Of a stretch of DNA of 64,000 nucleotides, positions 9,318 through 17,365 are shown piece after piece (the stretch's first letter is position 1; every line of letters starts with the position of its first letter). Under the pieces are notes generated by a model. It saw only the letters and a program-made list of their open reading frames with translations, searched no databases and was not told the origin of the DNA. Location of the stretch: positions 48,080-112,079 of the forward strand of contig CBFIAR010000011.1 in the NCBI GenBank assembly GCA_965660625.1, in the 5' to 3' direction. The position numbers were made by a program, and so were the translations under genes. The stretch is from Glaciecola sp965660625. Its GTDB lineage: Bacteria; Pseudomonadota; Gammaproteobacteria; Enterobacterales; Alteromonadaceae.

Positions 9318-9575
9318 CTAAAATTTTTTGGTGTCGCCAAAACGCCACTTTTGATTGTCGTCATCTATCTTCTTCGCCATGGCATCATCCATGTGAATAA
9401 CGTTGTTGTGTTTGCAAAAAATTTCAAAGGCTTTTCTGGGGAGAACCAATTCAACAAACAGGTCGGGATGTTCAATGGCAAAATCGAATTCGACGAATGT
9501 ATCTTCAGGGGCACTGCGAACTCGGACATAGCGAGCCAATGTGTTAAATTTGTCTTTGTTAAGATTAGAAATCAT
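9318..9575 (-). CDS. dmpK: Phenol hydroxylase assembly subunit P0
   Basis: This 85-residue protein is the first gene of the operon, as in Pseudomonas. DmpK-type proteins are not part of the active oxygenase but are needed for iron loading or assembly of the hydroxylase. The sequence YVRVRSAPEDTFVEFDFAIEHPDLFVELV matches the family. The start ATG 9575 lies about 38 bases after the predicted sigma54 transcription start. Confidence 0.92.
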   Translation of the reverse strand: MISNLNKDKFNTLARYVRVRSAPEDTFVEFDFAIEHPDLFVELVLPRKAFEIFCKHNNVIHMDDAMAKKIDDDNQKWRFGDTKKF

Positions 9576-9623
9576 GTTAGCTATTTGCTCTTACTATGTT
9601 TACGATTTGTTAATAGGTAGGTT

Positions 9624-9639
9624 AGCAACAGCTATGCCA
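9624..9639 (-). promoter_or_regulatory. Sigma54 (-24/-12) promoter of the dmp operon
   Basis: On the minus strand the sequence reads TGGCAT, five bases, TTGCT, fitting the RpoN consensus with GG at -24 and GC at -12. The predicted start is near 9613, 38 bases before dmpK. An upstream IHF site and dyads complete the layout of DmpR/XylR-dependent promoters. Confidence 0.9.
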
Positions 9640-9669
9640 AAGAGTCCTTTAGTGTTATCTTTTTTTACT

Positions 9670-9682
9670 TAAACCATTGATT
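9670..9682. promoter_or_regulatory. IHF site in the dmp promoter
   Basis: TAAACCATTGATT is a full match to the IHF consensus YAANNNNTTGATW. It lies about 57-69 bases upstream of the predicted dmp start, between the sigma54 site and the activator elements. This is where IHF bends DNA in Po- and Pu-type promoters. Confidence 0.75.
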
Positions 9683-9741
9683 TTAATTGGTAATTATGGT
9701 GTTTTTTGCTAGTTTAATTAGGTTTTTATTTATGATCAATG

Positions 9742-9786
9742 TTAATGATTTAATGAATATGATAAAAAACTTAATCATATGGTTAA
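9742..9786. promoter_or_regulatory. Candidate DmpR upstream activating sequences
   Basis: Two elements are visible. TTAATCATATGGTTAA (9771-9786) is a 14-of-16 palindrome centred near -165 of the dmp start. TTAATGATTTAATGA (9742-9756) is centred near -136. Positions fit the paired sites bound by XylR/DmpR activators. The assignment rests on position and dyad symmetry, not on a known consensus match. Confidence 0.6.
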
Positions 9787-9899
9787 AGGAGGGAGAATTT
9801 CGTATAGTATAGACAGTGGCGTAATTTTTTTGGTCATGGCCGTCTGAATTGATCACAAAACGGTAGAAGTTAAACATAATTGTATATTAGAGGTAACTT

Positions 9900-11597
9900 A
9901 TGAATACTACGCTGACAAATGATGCCGTTGAGGCCGATATTAAAGATTTGACAGACCTCATCAGATTTAGTCACGAAGATGGCAAAGTTTGGTTTGGTGA
10001 GCAGAGAATGCTAATGATGCATGTGTCTGCTATGGCGGCATTTCGTAGAGAGTTGTTAAATAGTATTGGTGTTGAGCGAGCAAAAGGTTTCTTTTTGAGA
10101 CTTGGCTATCAAAGTGGATTGCGAGATGCTGAGCTTTCACGTCAGTTACGCCCATCCTCTGAGGACATTGATATTTTTCTTACCGGACCGCAATTGCATG
10201 CTCTCAAAGGTATGGTCAAACCTAATCCTCTAAAAATAGATATAGACCAAAAAAGTGGGCATTTTTATGCAGAATTTGAATGGATAAACTCCTGGGAAGT
10301 TGAAGTTGTACAAACTGAACTTGGCCAAATGGATGAGCCTGCCTGTTGGTCCCTGTTGGGATATGCATGCGCATTTACTTCATCTTTTATGGGGCGCGAG
10401 ATTATATTTCGTGAGGTCAGTTGCCGAGGTTGTGGTGACGACCGTTGTTTAATTATTGGTAAGCCTGCTCAAGACTGGGAAGATCATGAAGAGTTCTCGC
10501 AATACTTTAAGGCAGAGCCCATTATTGAACAGCTTTATAGCTTGCAGTCTCAAGTTAATTCTCTTCGCAGTAACTTGGAGCGCCAACAAGGTCAATATTA
10601 TGGAATAGGGCAATCGTCCTCATACAAAGAAGCCTGCATGAAAATTGATAAAGCAGCACAAGGAAAGGTATCGGTGTTGCTGCTAGGTGAAACAGGGGTG
10701 GGTAAAGAGGTCATTGCTCGCAGCGTGCATCTGCGCAGCAAACGTGCTGAGCAACCATTTGTGGCGGTAAATTGTGCTGCAATTCCGCAAGAACTGATTG
10801 AGGCTGAATTGTTTGGTGTGGAAAAAGGAGCATTTACTGGCGCCAATCAGTCACGAGCAGGGCGTTTTGAAAGAGCAGATATGGGGACTATTTTTCTTGA
10901 CGAAGTCGTTGAGTTAACACCGCGAGCACAAGCTACTCTGCTACGAGTACTTCAAGAACAAGAGCTAGAGCGAGTGGGCGGCTCACAAACACATAAAATT
11001 GATGTTCGGGTGATTGCTGCAACAAATGAATCTCTGGAACAGGCTGTCAATGAGGGTCGCTTTCGTTCAGACCTGTATTACCGTTTGAGTGTTTTCCCTG
11101 TAAACATTCCCCCGCTGCGAAATCGTTTGGATGATATTCCTTTGTTAGTTGAACATTTTTTACAAAAATTTCATGATGATTATTCTAAACGTACTTTAGG
11201 TCTGTCTGATAAAGCTTGGGATTATCTTTCAAAGTATACTTGGCCAGGCAACATAAGGGAGCTAGAAAATGTGATAGAGAGAGGCGTTATTCTAACTGAA
11301 AGCAATGAAACTATCTCGGTCAATTCTTTGTTTGCATCTACAATGGAGCAGTTGCAAGCAAATAATGAAGGCCACGTTTATTCCGATGGTGCAGTGGTAA
11401 AACCAAGCGAGAAAGACAAAAATAACTGGATAGATGATATATTTGATAGAGAGATAAGTCTTGACAATCTCGAAAAAATATTGACAGAACGAGCAATGGC
11501 AAAGGCCAAGGATAATATTTCTGGGGCCGCTCGGTTGCTGGGTGTAACGCGTCCTGCACTTGCATACCGCTTAAAGAAACATGGAGTTATTATTTAA
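9900..11597 (+). CDS. dmpR: Sigma54-dependent phenol-responsive activator DmpR
   Basis: This 565-residue NtrC-family activator is divergent from the dmp operon. It has the XylR-type N-terminal sensing domain with a V4R segment ending in CRGCGDDRC (175-183), a short linker, an AAA+ domain and a C-terminal Fis-type helix-turn-helix (about 525-563). Walker A is GETGVGKE (263-270), the sigma54 contact loop GAFTGA is 310-315 and Walker B is IFLDE (331-335). In the family, phenols bind the N-terminal domain and relieve its repression of the ATPase. AGAGGT precedes ATG 9900. Its own promoter must lie among the upstream activator elements, which would permit autoregulation. A second likely target is the operon starting at 11933. 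Confidence 0.93.
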   Translation: MNTTLTNDAVEADIKDLTDLIRFSHEDGKVWFGEQRMLMMHVSAMAAFRRELLNSIGVERAKGFFLRLGYQSGLRDAELSRQLRPSSEDIDIFLTGPQLHALKGMVKPNPLKIDIDQKSGHFYAEFEWINSWEVEVVQTELGQMDEPACWSLLGYACAFTSSFMGREIIFREVSCRGCGDDRCLIIGKPAQDWEDHEEFSQYFKAEPIIEQLYSLQSQVNSLRSNLERQQGQYYGIGQSSSYKEACMKIDKAAQGKVSVLLLGETGVGKEVIARSVHLRSKRAEQPFVAVNCAAIPQELIEAELFGVEKGAFTGANQSRAGRFERADMGTIFLDEVVELTPRAQATLLRVLQEQELERVGGSQTHKIDVRVIAATNESLEQAVNEGRFRSDLYYRLSVFPVNIPPLRNRLDDIPLLVEHFLQKFHDDYSKRTLGLSDKAWDYLSKYTWPGNIRELENVIERGVILTESNETISVNSLFASTMEQLQANNEGHVYSDGAVVKPSEKDKNNWIDDIFDREISLDNLEKILTERAMAKAKDNISGAARLLGVTRPALAYRLKKHGVII

Positions 11598-11706
11598 AAG
11601 TGCAGTTTTCTTAAATCCTCAACTTACTTCTCACTTTCAAATATATGTTTGTAAGTTATCAGGTTACAGGCTACTAACTGCAGAACTATGTAAAAATTGT
11701 CAAAAG

Positions 11707-11772
11707 TTATCAAATCATTAAAACACGCTAAATCTGAGTTTTTCCAGATGGTTTATTTTATCATTTCGTTAA
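11707..11772. promoter_or_regulatory. Candidate DmpR upstream elements of the transport operon
   Basis: TTATCAAATCATTAA (11707-11721) and TTATCATTTCGTTAA (11758-11772) agree with each other at 12 of 15 positions. In the direction of transcription the first matches the dmp element TCATTAAATCATTAA at 13 of 15. They are centred near -191 and -140 of the predicted sigma54 start. Binding by DmpR is inferred. Confidence 0.5.
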
Positions 11773-11826
11773 CATCTAAAGTTTTAGTTTCATGGATTTT
11801 ATTTGAAACTCAAAGAATTAATTTTT

Positions 11827-11839
11827 TAAGCAATTGAAA
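11827..11839. promoter_or_regulatory. IHF-like site of the transport operon
   Basis: TAAGCAATTGAAA matches the IHF consensus YAANNNNTTGATW at all but one fixed position. It lies about 66-78 bases before the predicted start, between the activator elements and the sigma54 promoter, as in the dmp promoter. Confidence 0.5.
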
Positions 11840-11878
11840 TTAAAATAAAAAAATAAAATTATTACAGCTTTTTATCAC

Positions 11879-11894
11879 TGGCACAGCTCTTGCT
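11879..11894 (+). promoter_or_regulatory. Sigma54 (-24/-12) promoter of the transport operon
   Basis: TGGCAC, five bases, TTGCT is an almost perfect RpoN promoter, predicted to start transcription near 11905, 28 bases before the YCF48-type gene. With the dmp promoter it is one of two such sites flanking dmpR. Confidence 0.88.
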
Positions 11895-11932
11895 CTTGTG
11901 ATTTTTATGTTAATTAAAAAATGTAATAATTA

Positions 11933-12961
11933 ATGCTATTAAAACAATTTATTCCTCTAGGCTTAGCGTTGAGTTCTACTTCAACCTACATAAGTCAAAC
12001 TTATACTCTTGCAATATTCGTCTTCATGAGCTCTTTGTTCCTAACAGGTTGCGAAGCGCCTTTAGTTATGGAAAAAGTGTCTTCTCAGCGTGAACAAGCT
12101 ATGCAGCGAACTGACTTCTACCAAGCGGTTGCTCGCAACGATAAAGTGGTGGTTTTGGTTGGTAGCAGTGGTGTCGTTTTAACCAGTCAAGATGCTATAA
12201 CGTGGACCCGTTCCGTCTTAAACACAAAACCGTCGTTTCTGGCTATTGACACTTGTCCAGACCAGCGTTTTATTGCACTTTCATTCGACAATCATATTTG
12301 GGTATCTAATCCTAGTGGCGATGATTGGTCACCTATTCAGGTTGATTCTCAAGAACAGTTAATGACTATCGATTGCGCTCCTAATGGTGATTGGTGGGCT
12401 GCGGGTGGGTTTTCAACATTCTTGCATTCGAGCGATGACGGTGAAAGTTGGCAGTCGACCACATTAGAAGAAGACGCAATTATCACAGACTTGGTTTTCT
12501 TGTCTGCGCAAGATGCCGTTGCTACTGCGGAATTTGGCATGCTTGTGGTTACACAAGATGGCGGTGATTCCTGGGAGATAGCCGGCTTTATGCCATCTGA
12601 GTTCTATCCTCATGCAACACACTTTACTTCAACGGTAGAGGGCTGGGTGGGCGGCCTAAACGGCTTTATTTATTATACAAATGATGCCGGCAACACTTGG
12701 CAACAACAGAGAGCTGATAGCACTGTTCCAATTTATCAATTTGAAGATGTTAATGGAACGCTTTTTGCCGTGGGTGATAACGCTACGGTGTTGAAACTCA
12801 CTGACCAAAATTGGAATACCGTGCAGCCAGCTTCTGCGCCTGTTTATTTGCGGGCGGCTCTCACATTTAAAGATAAGTTATTGGTTGCAGGAGGGCGTGG
12901 GATGTACATGACAATTGACCCTACTATTGCAGGTTCACCTATTGATAAAACGGAGCAATGA
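11933..12961 (+). CDS. YCF48/BNR-repeat lipoprotein
   Basis: This 342-residue protein is predicted to be exported: an N-terminal hydrophobic segment ends in the lipobox LTGC (Cys40). The rest is a beta-propeller of the YCF48/BNR type, with Asp-box-like repeats SSDDGESWQ, TQDGGDSWE and TNDAGNTWQ. The family is related to the photosystem II assembly factor, but in proteobacteria it recurs beside RND permeases and DUF1302/DUF1329 proteins, as here. A periplasmic scaffold or adaptor role is inferred. It is the first gene after a sigma54 promoter. The weak ribosome site leaves some doubt over the start; a later ATG at 12026 would shorten the signal. Confidence 0.82.
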   Translation: MLLKQFIPLGLALSSTSTYISQTYTLAIFVFMSSLFLTGCEAPLVMEKVSSQREQAMQRTDFYQAVARNDKVVVLVGSSGVVLTSQDAITWTRSVLNTKPSFLAIDTCPDQRFIALSFDNHIWVSNPSGDDWSPIQVDSQEQLMTIDCAPNGDWWAAGGFSTFLHSSDDGESWQSTTLEEDAIITDLVFLSAQDAVATAEFGMLVVTQDGGDSWEIAGFMPSEFYPHATHFTSTVEGWVGGLNGFIYYTNDAGNTWQQQRADSTVPIYQFEDVNGTLFAVGDNATVLKLTDQNWNTVQPASAPVYLRAALTFKDKLLVAGGRGMYMTIDPTIAGSPIDKTEQ

Positions 12962-12962
12962 A

Positions 12963-15428
12963 ATGAAATCTAAGCATTGGTTTACGCATTTTTTACACTC
13001 CATAGAAACTAATATCTTTAAACGGCCCCTGTTTGTTCTAGGTTCAATCCTCCTTCTGACAGTGTTCTTTTTAAGTCGTGTTCCAGCACTGAAAATTTAT
13101 ACTGACTTTGCTAATCTTCTGCCACAAGAGCACCCATACATACAATTGCATAACAGCATAAAAGACAGTTTTGGTGGTGCCAATGTGCTAGTAGTTGGCG
13201 TTGAGTTTACTGGTGAAGATATATTTTCAAATGGAAACTTAGCCACCTTAGATCGAGTTACCATGGCTGTAGATAATCTACCAGGTGTCAATCATAACCT
13301 AGTTGCTAGTTTGACCCATCGGAATTCAAGGCATATATGGTTGACCGAGGTTGGCAGTATTAACTCCCAGCCTTACTACGATTCAACTTATGGACAATAT
13401 AGTGACGCTGAGCTGCAGTTGATGCGCGACAATGTGGCTGCTAATCCTCAAGTCTATGGTCCACTAGTTGCCCCTGACTTTAAAATGGCGCTAGTGAAAG
13501 CGCAGTTAATAGAGGGACAATTAGACTACGAAAAAACCTTCACGCAGTTACAAAAAATTATCAGGGAAGAAAGCCAAGCAGGGGTTACCATTTATGCCAC
13601 CGGACAGCCAGTTCTTGTGGGTTGGGCCTATACTTACATGGAACAAATTTTACAAATCTTTATCTTCACCATATTGATAATGCTAGCGCTATTAGTGTTT
13701 CATTTTCGTAAAGCTTATGGTGTTTTAGTTCCGCTTGGCGGCGTACTTATTTCAACAATTTGGGGCCTTGGAATTATCAGTTTACTCGGTTATAACCTCG
13801 ATCCTCTCGGGCTAGTCATCCCCTTTCTAATCGCCGCTCGAGCCATGAGTCATGGGGTACAGCTAGTTGAAAGGTATTATGCTGAATTAAAAGTGCAGCC
13901 TAAAGGCAGTGATGCAGCAAAGGCTACCTTCGATAGTCTGTTTCGACCAGGAACCTTAGGCGTCGTCTCGGATGCAGTTGGTCTATTATTAATCGCGGTC
14001 GGCTCTATTCCTTTAAATACTCACCTCGGTATTTATGCATCTTTGTGGGCAATTACGGTGGTATTAACGGTATTACTTGGTGTGCCATTGTTACTTTCCG
14101 TGTTACCCACACCAAAAGATCCGGAAATTAAAGAATCATTCTTGCGCTACATCGGCTCAAGCTGCTCCCGCATAGTGACCCGCCCTAAAGCTGCACCACG
14201 ACTACTAATAGGGGCGCTTATTTTTATTATTGTTGGTTTGTTTGCCGCTTCGCATGTTCAAATTGGTGACTCAGAACCAGGCTCACCAATTTTATATCCT
14301 GACCATGATTACAACATATCTTCACGTACTGTAAATGAGCGCTTCCCCGGCTCTGAAGAGCTCTACATTATCGCTGAAACCGATAGCAATGGTGGTTTAA
14401 AGCGACCTGAGGTGTTGAAATCGCTGATTTCATTACAAACCCATATGCTATCAGATCCGGAGGTGGGTGGTAGTAAAGGTCTGACTGACCTTGTCCAGCA
14501 AGTAAATCGATTAATGCACAATAATGACCCACGCTGGTATCAGATCCCCCACGAAGCTTCTTACGTTGGTGGTTTGATGTTCACGTATATGGCATCTAGT
14601 CCAATTCCGGGCGCGTTGAATGAATTCAACGATACCGATGACAGAGTTGCTAACTTAGTTTTTTATTACAAAGACAGGCAGGGAGAGACTATTCGCCGTG
14701 CTATTCATATGGCCAAGACTTGGATTGATGAACATGGTAATGATGTTGATGGCCTAAAAATTCGTCTTGCGGGCGGGACCATGGGGGTTGCTGCTGCCAT
14801 GAACGAATCTGCTTTTGAAACTAATATGATTGTCTTGCCACTGGTTTTCGTTCTGATTTTTGCTTTTGTAATGCTGTTTTATACATCTTGGCATGCAGGC
14901 TTAATGATGTTGGCGACGATGCTTTTTGCGTCAATTTTGACGTACGCCTACATGGGGCTTTACGGCATGAGTATCGACATCAACACCGTGCCGGTGGTTG
15001 CAGTAGGTATCGGCGTGGGTATCGACTATTCGATTTACATGATGGACCGAATTCGCGAGTTTATGGTTAAGAACGGCAATCTTGTTGATGCGGTTCGCAA
15101 ATCAATTGCTACCACAGGGATGGCCATTAGTTTCACCGCTGTCACCTTAATCGCCGGTATTGTCATGTGGGTCATTCTCTCTGAGTTGAGATTTCAATCC
15201 GATGCAGCGTTATTGCTTTGCGTGATGATCGTGATCAATGGATTTGCAGCAATGTTGTTGGTGCCCTCTTGGGTGCTTGTTTTCAAACCTAAATTTATCG
15301 TCAATGTGTATAGCGACGAAGACGGTGTGCTGCATACCGACGCTAAACCGGTTGACGAAAATCCCGCTGTTCAGTTAATTCCAACATTAGATGGCGGAGC
15401 AATGACCGGAAATCAAACCCGACTGTAG
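12963..15428 (+). CDS. RND/MMPL superfamily permease
   Basis: This 821-residue inner-membrane protein has two repeats, each a membrane helix, a periplasmic loop and five to six helices. It carries the SSD-like motif VGIGVGIDYSIYMMDRIRE in the second half and LIAARAMSHGVQLVERY in the first. It resembles MmpL/HpnN-type transporters of hydrophobic molecules rather than AcrB drug pumps (about 1040 residues). Start ATG 12963 is supported by GGAG eight bases upstream and lies 1 bp after the previous stop, so the two genes are coupled. The substrate is unknown; control by the phenol regulator suggests an aromatic or hydrophobic one. Confidence 0.88.
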   Translation: MKSKHWFTHFLHSIETNIFKRPLFVLGSILLLTVFFLSRVPALKIYTDFANLLPQEHPYIQLHNSIKDSFGGANVLVVGVEFTGEDIFSNGNLATLDRVTMAVDNLPGVNHNLVASLTHRNSRHIWLTEVGSINSQPYYDSTYGQYSDAELQLMRDNVAANPQVYGPLVAPDFKMALVKAQLIEGQLDYEKTFTQLQKIIREESQAGVTIYATGQPVLVGWAYTYMEQILQIFIFTILIMLALLVFHFRKAYGVLVPLGGVLISTIWGLGIISLLGYNLDPLGLVIPFLIAARAMSHGVQLVERYYAELKVQPKGSDAAKATFDSLFRPGTLGVVSDAVGLLLIAVGSIPLNTHLGIYASLWAITVVLTVLLGVPLLLSVLPTPKDPEIKESFLRYIGSSCSRIVTRPKAAPRLLIGALIFIIVGLFAASHVQIGDSEPGSPILYPDHDYNISSRTVNERFPGSEELYIIAETDSNGGLKRPEVLKSLISLQTHMLSDPEVGGSKGLTDLVQQVNRLMHNNDPRWYQIPHEASYVGGLMFTYMASSPIPGALNEFNDTDDRVANLVFYYKDRQGETIRRAIHMAKTWIDEHGNDVDGLKIRLAGGTMGVAAAMNESAFETNMIVLPLVFVLIFAFVMLFYTSWHAGLMMLATMLFASILTYAYMGLYGMSIDINTVPVVAVGIGVGIDYSIYMMDRIREFMVKNGNLVDAVRKSIATTGMAISFTAVTLIAGIVMWVILSELRFQSDAALLLCVMIVINGFAAMLLVPSWVLVFKPKFIVNVYSDEDGVLHTDAKPVDENPAVQLIPTLDGGAMTGNQTRL

Positions 15429-15466
15429 TTCGGTGATTTCTTTTAGCCCACACAAGAGGACCTAAA

Positions 15467-17350
15467 ATGCGCAAAAACACACAACACATAAAAGGTACGA
15501 TGCTCAAAGTAGCACTGGGCTTTGCCCTTTTGCCTGCTGCTCAGCAGAGCGCCTTTGCAGAGGAAGTTAGAGTAAATACCTTTATCGAGAACGCAACATT
15601 TTTGCGTAAAGATGTTGGTTTATCAAAATTTCGCAACACACTGCAAATTGAAGCGGAAAAAAACTTTCAATCTTCAGGCTCTTTCAGCAATATTTCGTTA
15701 GGCGGGACTTTTCGTCTGACCTATGATGGTGTTTACGATTTGAATGATGGAGACTTTGGTGACAAAGCCGGCCGCGCTATCTCGCTAGAAAACGTCGCTA
15801 CCGGCCCAGGTTCCACAGTACCTTTTGGTCAAGGCTTAGCATTGCCATTTACCTTTGATACAGCAAATAATCCTAACGAAGGAATGGTGGTGCTCGGCGA
15901 ACATCTTCATGCTACCGACGGTGGGGTTGCTTTTGGTGTTCCAGTGCGTCCTTGTGACACCGATTCTCGAGGATGTATCCCAGGCTATCTTTCGCGTGAT
16001 ATTCAAGAATTAAGATCTCCAGAGCTAAATGATCGCTTAGATTTTATCCGTGAACTCTACGTGGATTTCGATTTTAATCTAGACAACGGGCACATTATTA
16101 GTACTCGCTTGGGCAAACAACAGGTTATTTGGGGGCGCACTGACTTATTCAGAGTGCTTGACGTTATTAATCCCGTCGATTATTCACGTAACAATATCTA
16201 TGACGAATTAGAAGATATCCGCATTCCCATGTGGATTTTAAAAACGGATTATCGGATGGGAGCAACAGATACTTTCGATGATTTAAACTTGCAATTAATC
16301 TGGAATTTTGACCGTTTTCGCCCTAATGATTTAGGGCAATGCGGTCAACCCAATGTGATCGTTGATGCGGGCTGCTTCTTCAGAGGAATGAACTCCCTAT
16401 GGGAAAATGGTGGAACAGTTGCCAACTTTGCTGGAGGTGCTGCTGCAACCGATTTTGGTCCAGGGCAAATCGGAATACGACAGGCCAACATGCCAAGTTG
16501 GAGTCTTTCAAATACCCAAGTCGGCTTAAAATTTGAGGGTGTATTAGGAGATTTAGGGTTTTCTCTAAACGCCTTGAGTTATCGCTCACAAATGCCGTCG
16601 TTGCGCGGCGGTATACAGGCACAAAATTCATTTACTGGTGAAGAAGGCGTATGGCCAACGCTAATTGCTTTTGATATAGACTTTCCTCGCTTAACGTTGC
16701 TAGGTGGTTCTATGGACTACTATTCTCAAGGTATTGATACTGTATTTAGAATAGAAGCTTCACATACCTCGGGTGAAGAATTTGCAAACACTTTGCGAAA
16801 TGAGCTTTTCTCAGAATCTAATGTTGTACGCTATGTGATTGGTGCAGATAAAAACATCTTCATTCCCTTCCTAAATGAAACTCGAGCTTTTCTTTTCTCA
16901 GGCCAAATCTTTGGTCAGCACATATTAGATCATGAGCTTGAGGAACGCTTACTGGGGACTGCTGGCATTCCCGATTGGGAAGAGAACTGGACCGCGACCC
17001 TGCTTGTTAAAGGGTGGTGGATGAATGATAGATTGAGTCCTCAAATTATCAGTGCTCACGACTTTAGAGCCGGCGCGACTGCTGTAGCTATGTCGATTGA
17101 ATGGATCGTGAATGACAACTTGAAATTGACCGGTGGCGTAAACTTTAAATTTGGAACAGGTGCTCGGAAATTTGATGATTGCCGGACATGCAACCCTTTT
17201 TCACCATTTACCGCAGCGTTCCCTGAACATGCATCAGGTTCTAGTTTAGGCCTTCAAGGTTTTGAGCCTTTAGGACGTTTTCAATCTGGACCGATTGGCA
17301 TGGCTCAGAAAGAAGATGAGCTTCAATTTACCCTTCGCTACAGCTTTTAA
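15467..17350 (+). CDS. DUF1302 family outer-membrane protein
   Basis: This 627-residue protein has a signal peptide (cleavage probably after SAFA, residue 31). Its body alternates polar and aromatic strands and ends RYSF, typical of a beta-barrel. It matches the DUF1302 family, including the segment STRLGKQQVIWGRTDLFRVLDVINPVDYSRNNI. Members of this family lie with DUF1329 proteins and RND permeases in aromatic, steroid and lipid degradation loci. An outer-membrane channel for a hydrophobic compound is inferred. It lies 38 bp after the permease gene and 15 bp before the DUF1329 gene. Confidence 0.87.
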   Translation: MRKNTQHIKGTMLKVALGFALLPAAQQSAFAEEVRVNTFIENATFLRKDVGLSKFRNTLQIEAEKNFQSSGSFSNISLGGTFRLTYDGVYDLNDGDFGDKAGRAISLENVATGPGSTVPFGQGLALPFTFDTANNPNEGMVVLGEHLHATDGGVAFGVPVRPCDTDSRGCIPGYLSRDIQELRSPELNDRLDFIRELYVDFDFNLDNGHIISTRLGKQQVIWGRTDLFRVLDVINPVDYSRNNIYDELEDIRIPMWILKTDYRMGATDTFDDLNLQLIWNFDRFRPNDLGQCGQPNVIVDAGCFFRGMNSLWENGGTVANFAGGAAATDFGPGQIGIRQANMPSWSLSNTQVGLKFEGVLGDLGFSLNALSYRSQMPSLRGGIQAQNSFTGEEGVWPTLIAFDIDFPRLTLLGGSMDYYSQGIDTVFRIEASHTSGEEFANTLRNELFSESNVVRYVIGADKNIFIPFLNETRAFLFSGQIFGQHILDHELEERLLGTAGIPDWEENWTATLLVKGWWMNDRLSPQIISAHDFRAGATAVAMSIEWIVNDNLKLTGGVNFKFGTGARKFDDCRTCNPFSPFTAAFPEHASGSSLGLQGFEPLGRFQSGPIGMAQKEDELQFTLRYSF

Positions 17351-17365
17351 CAGAGGATTAAAAAA

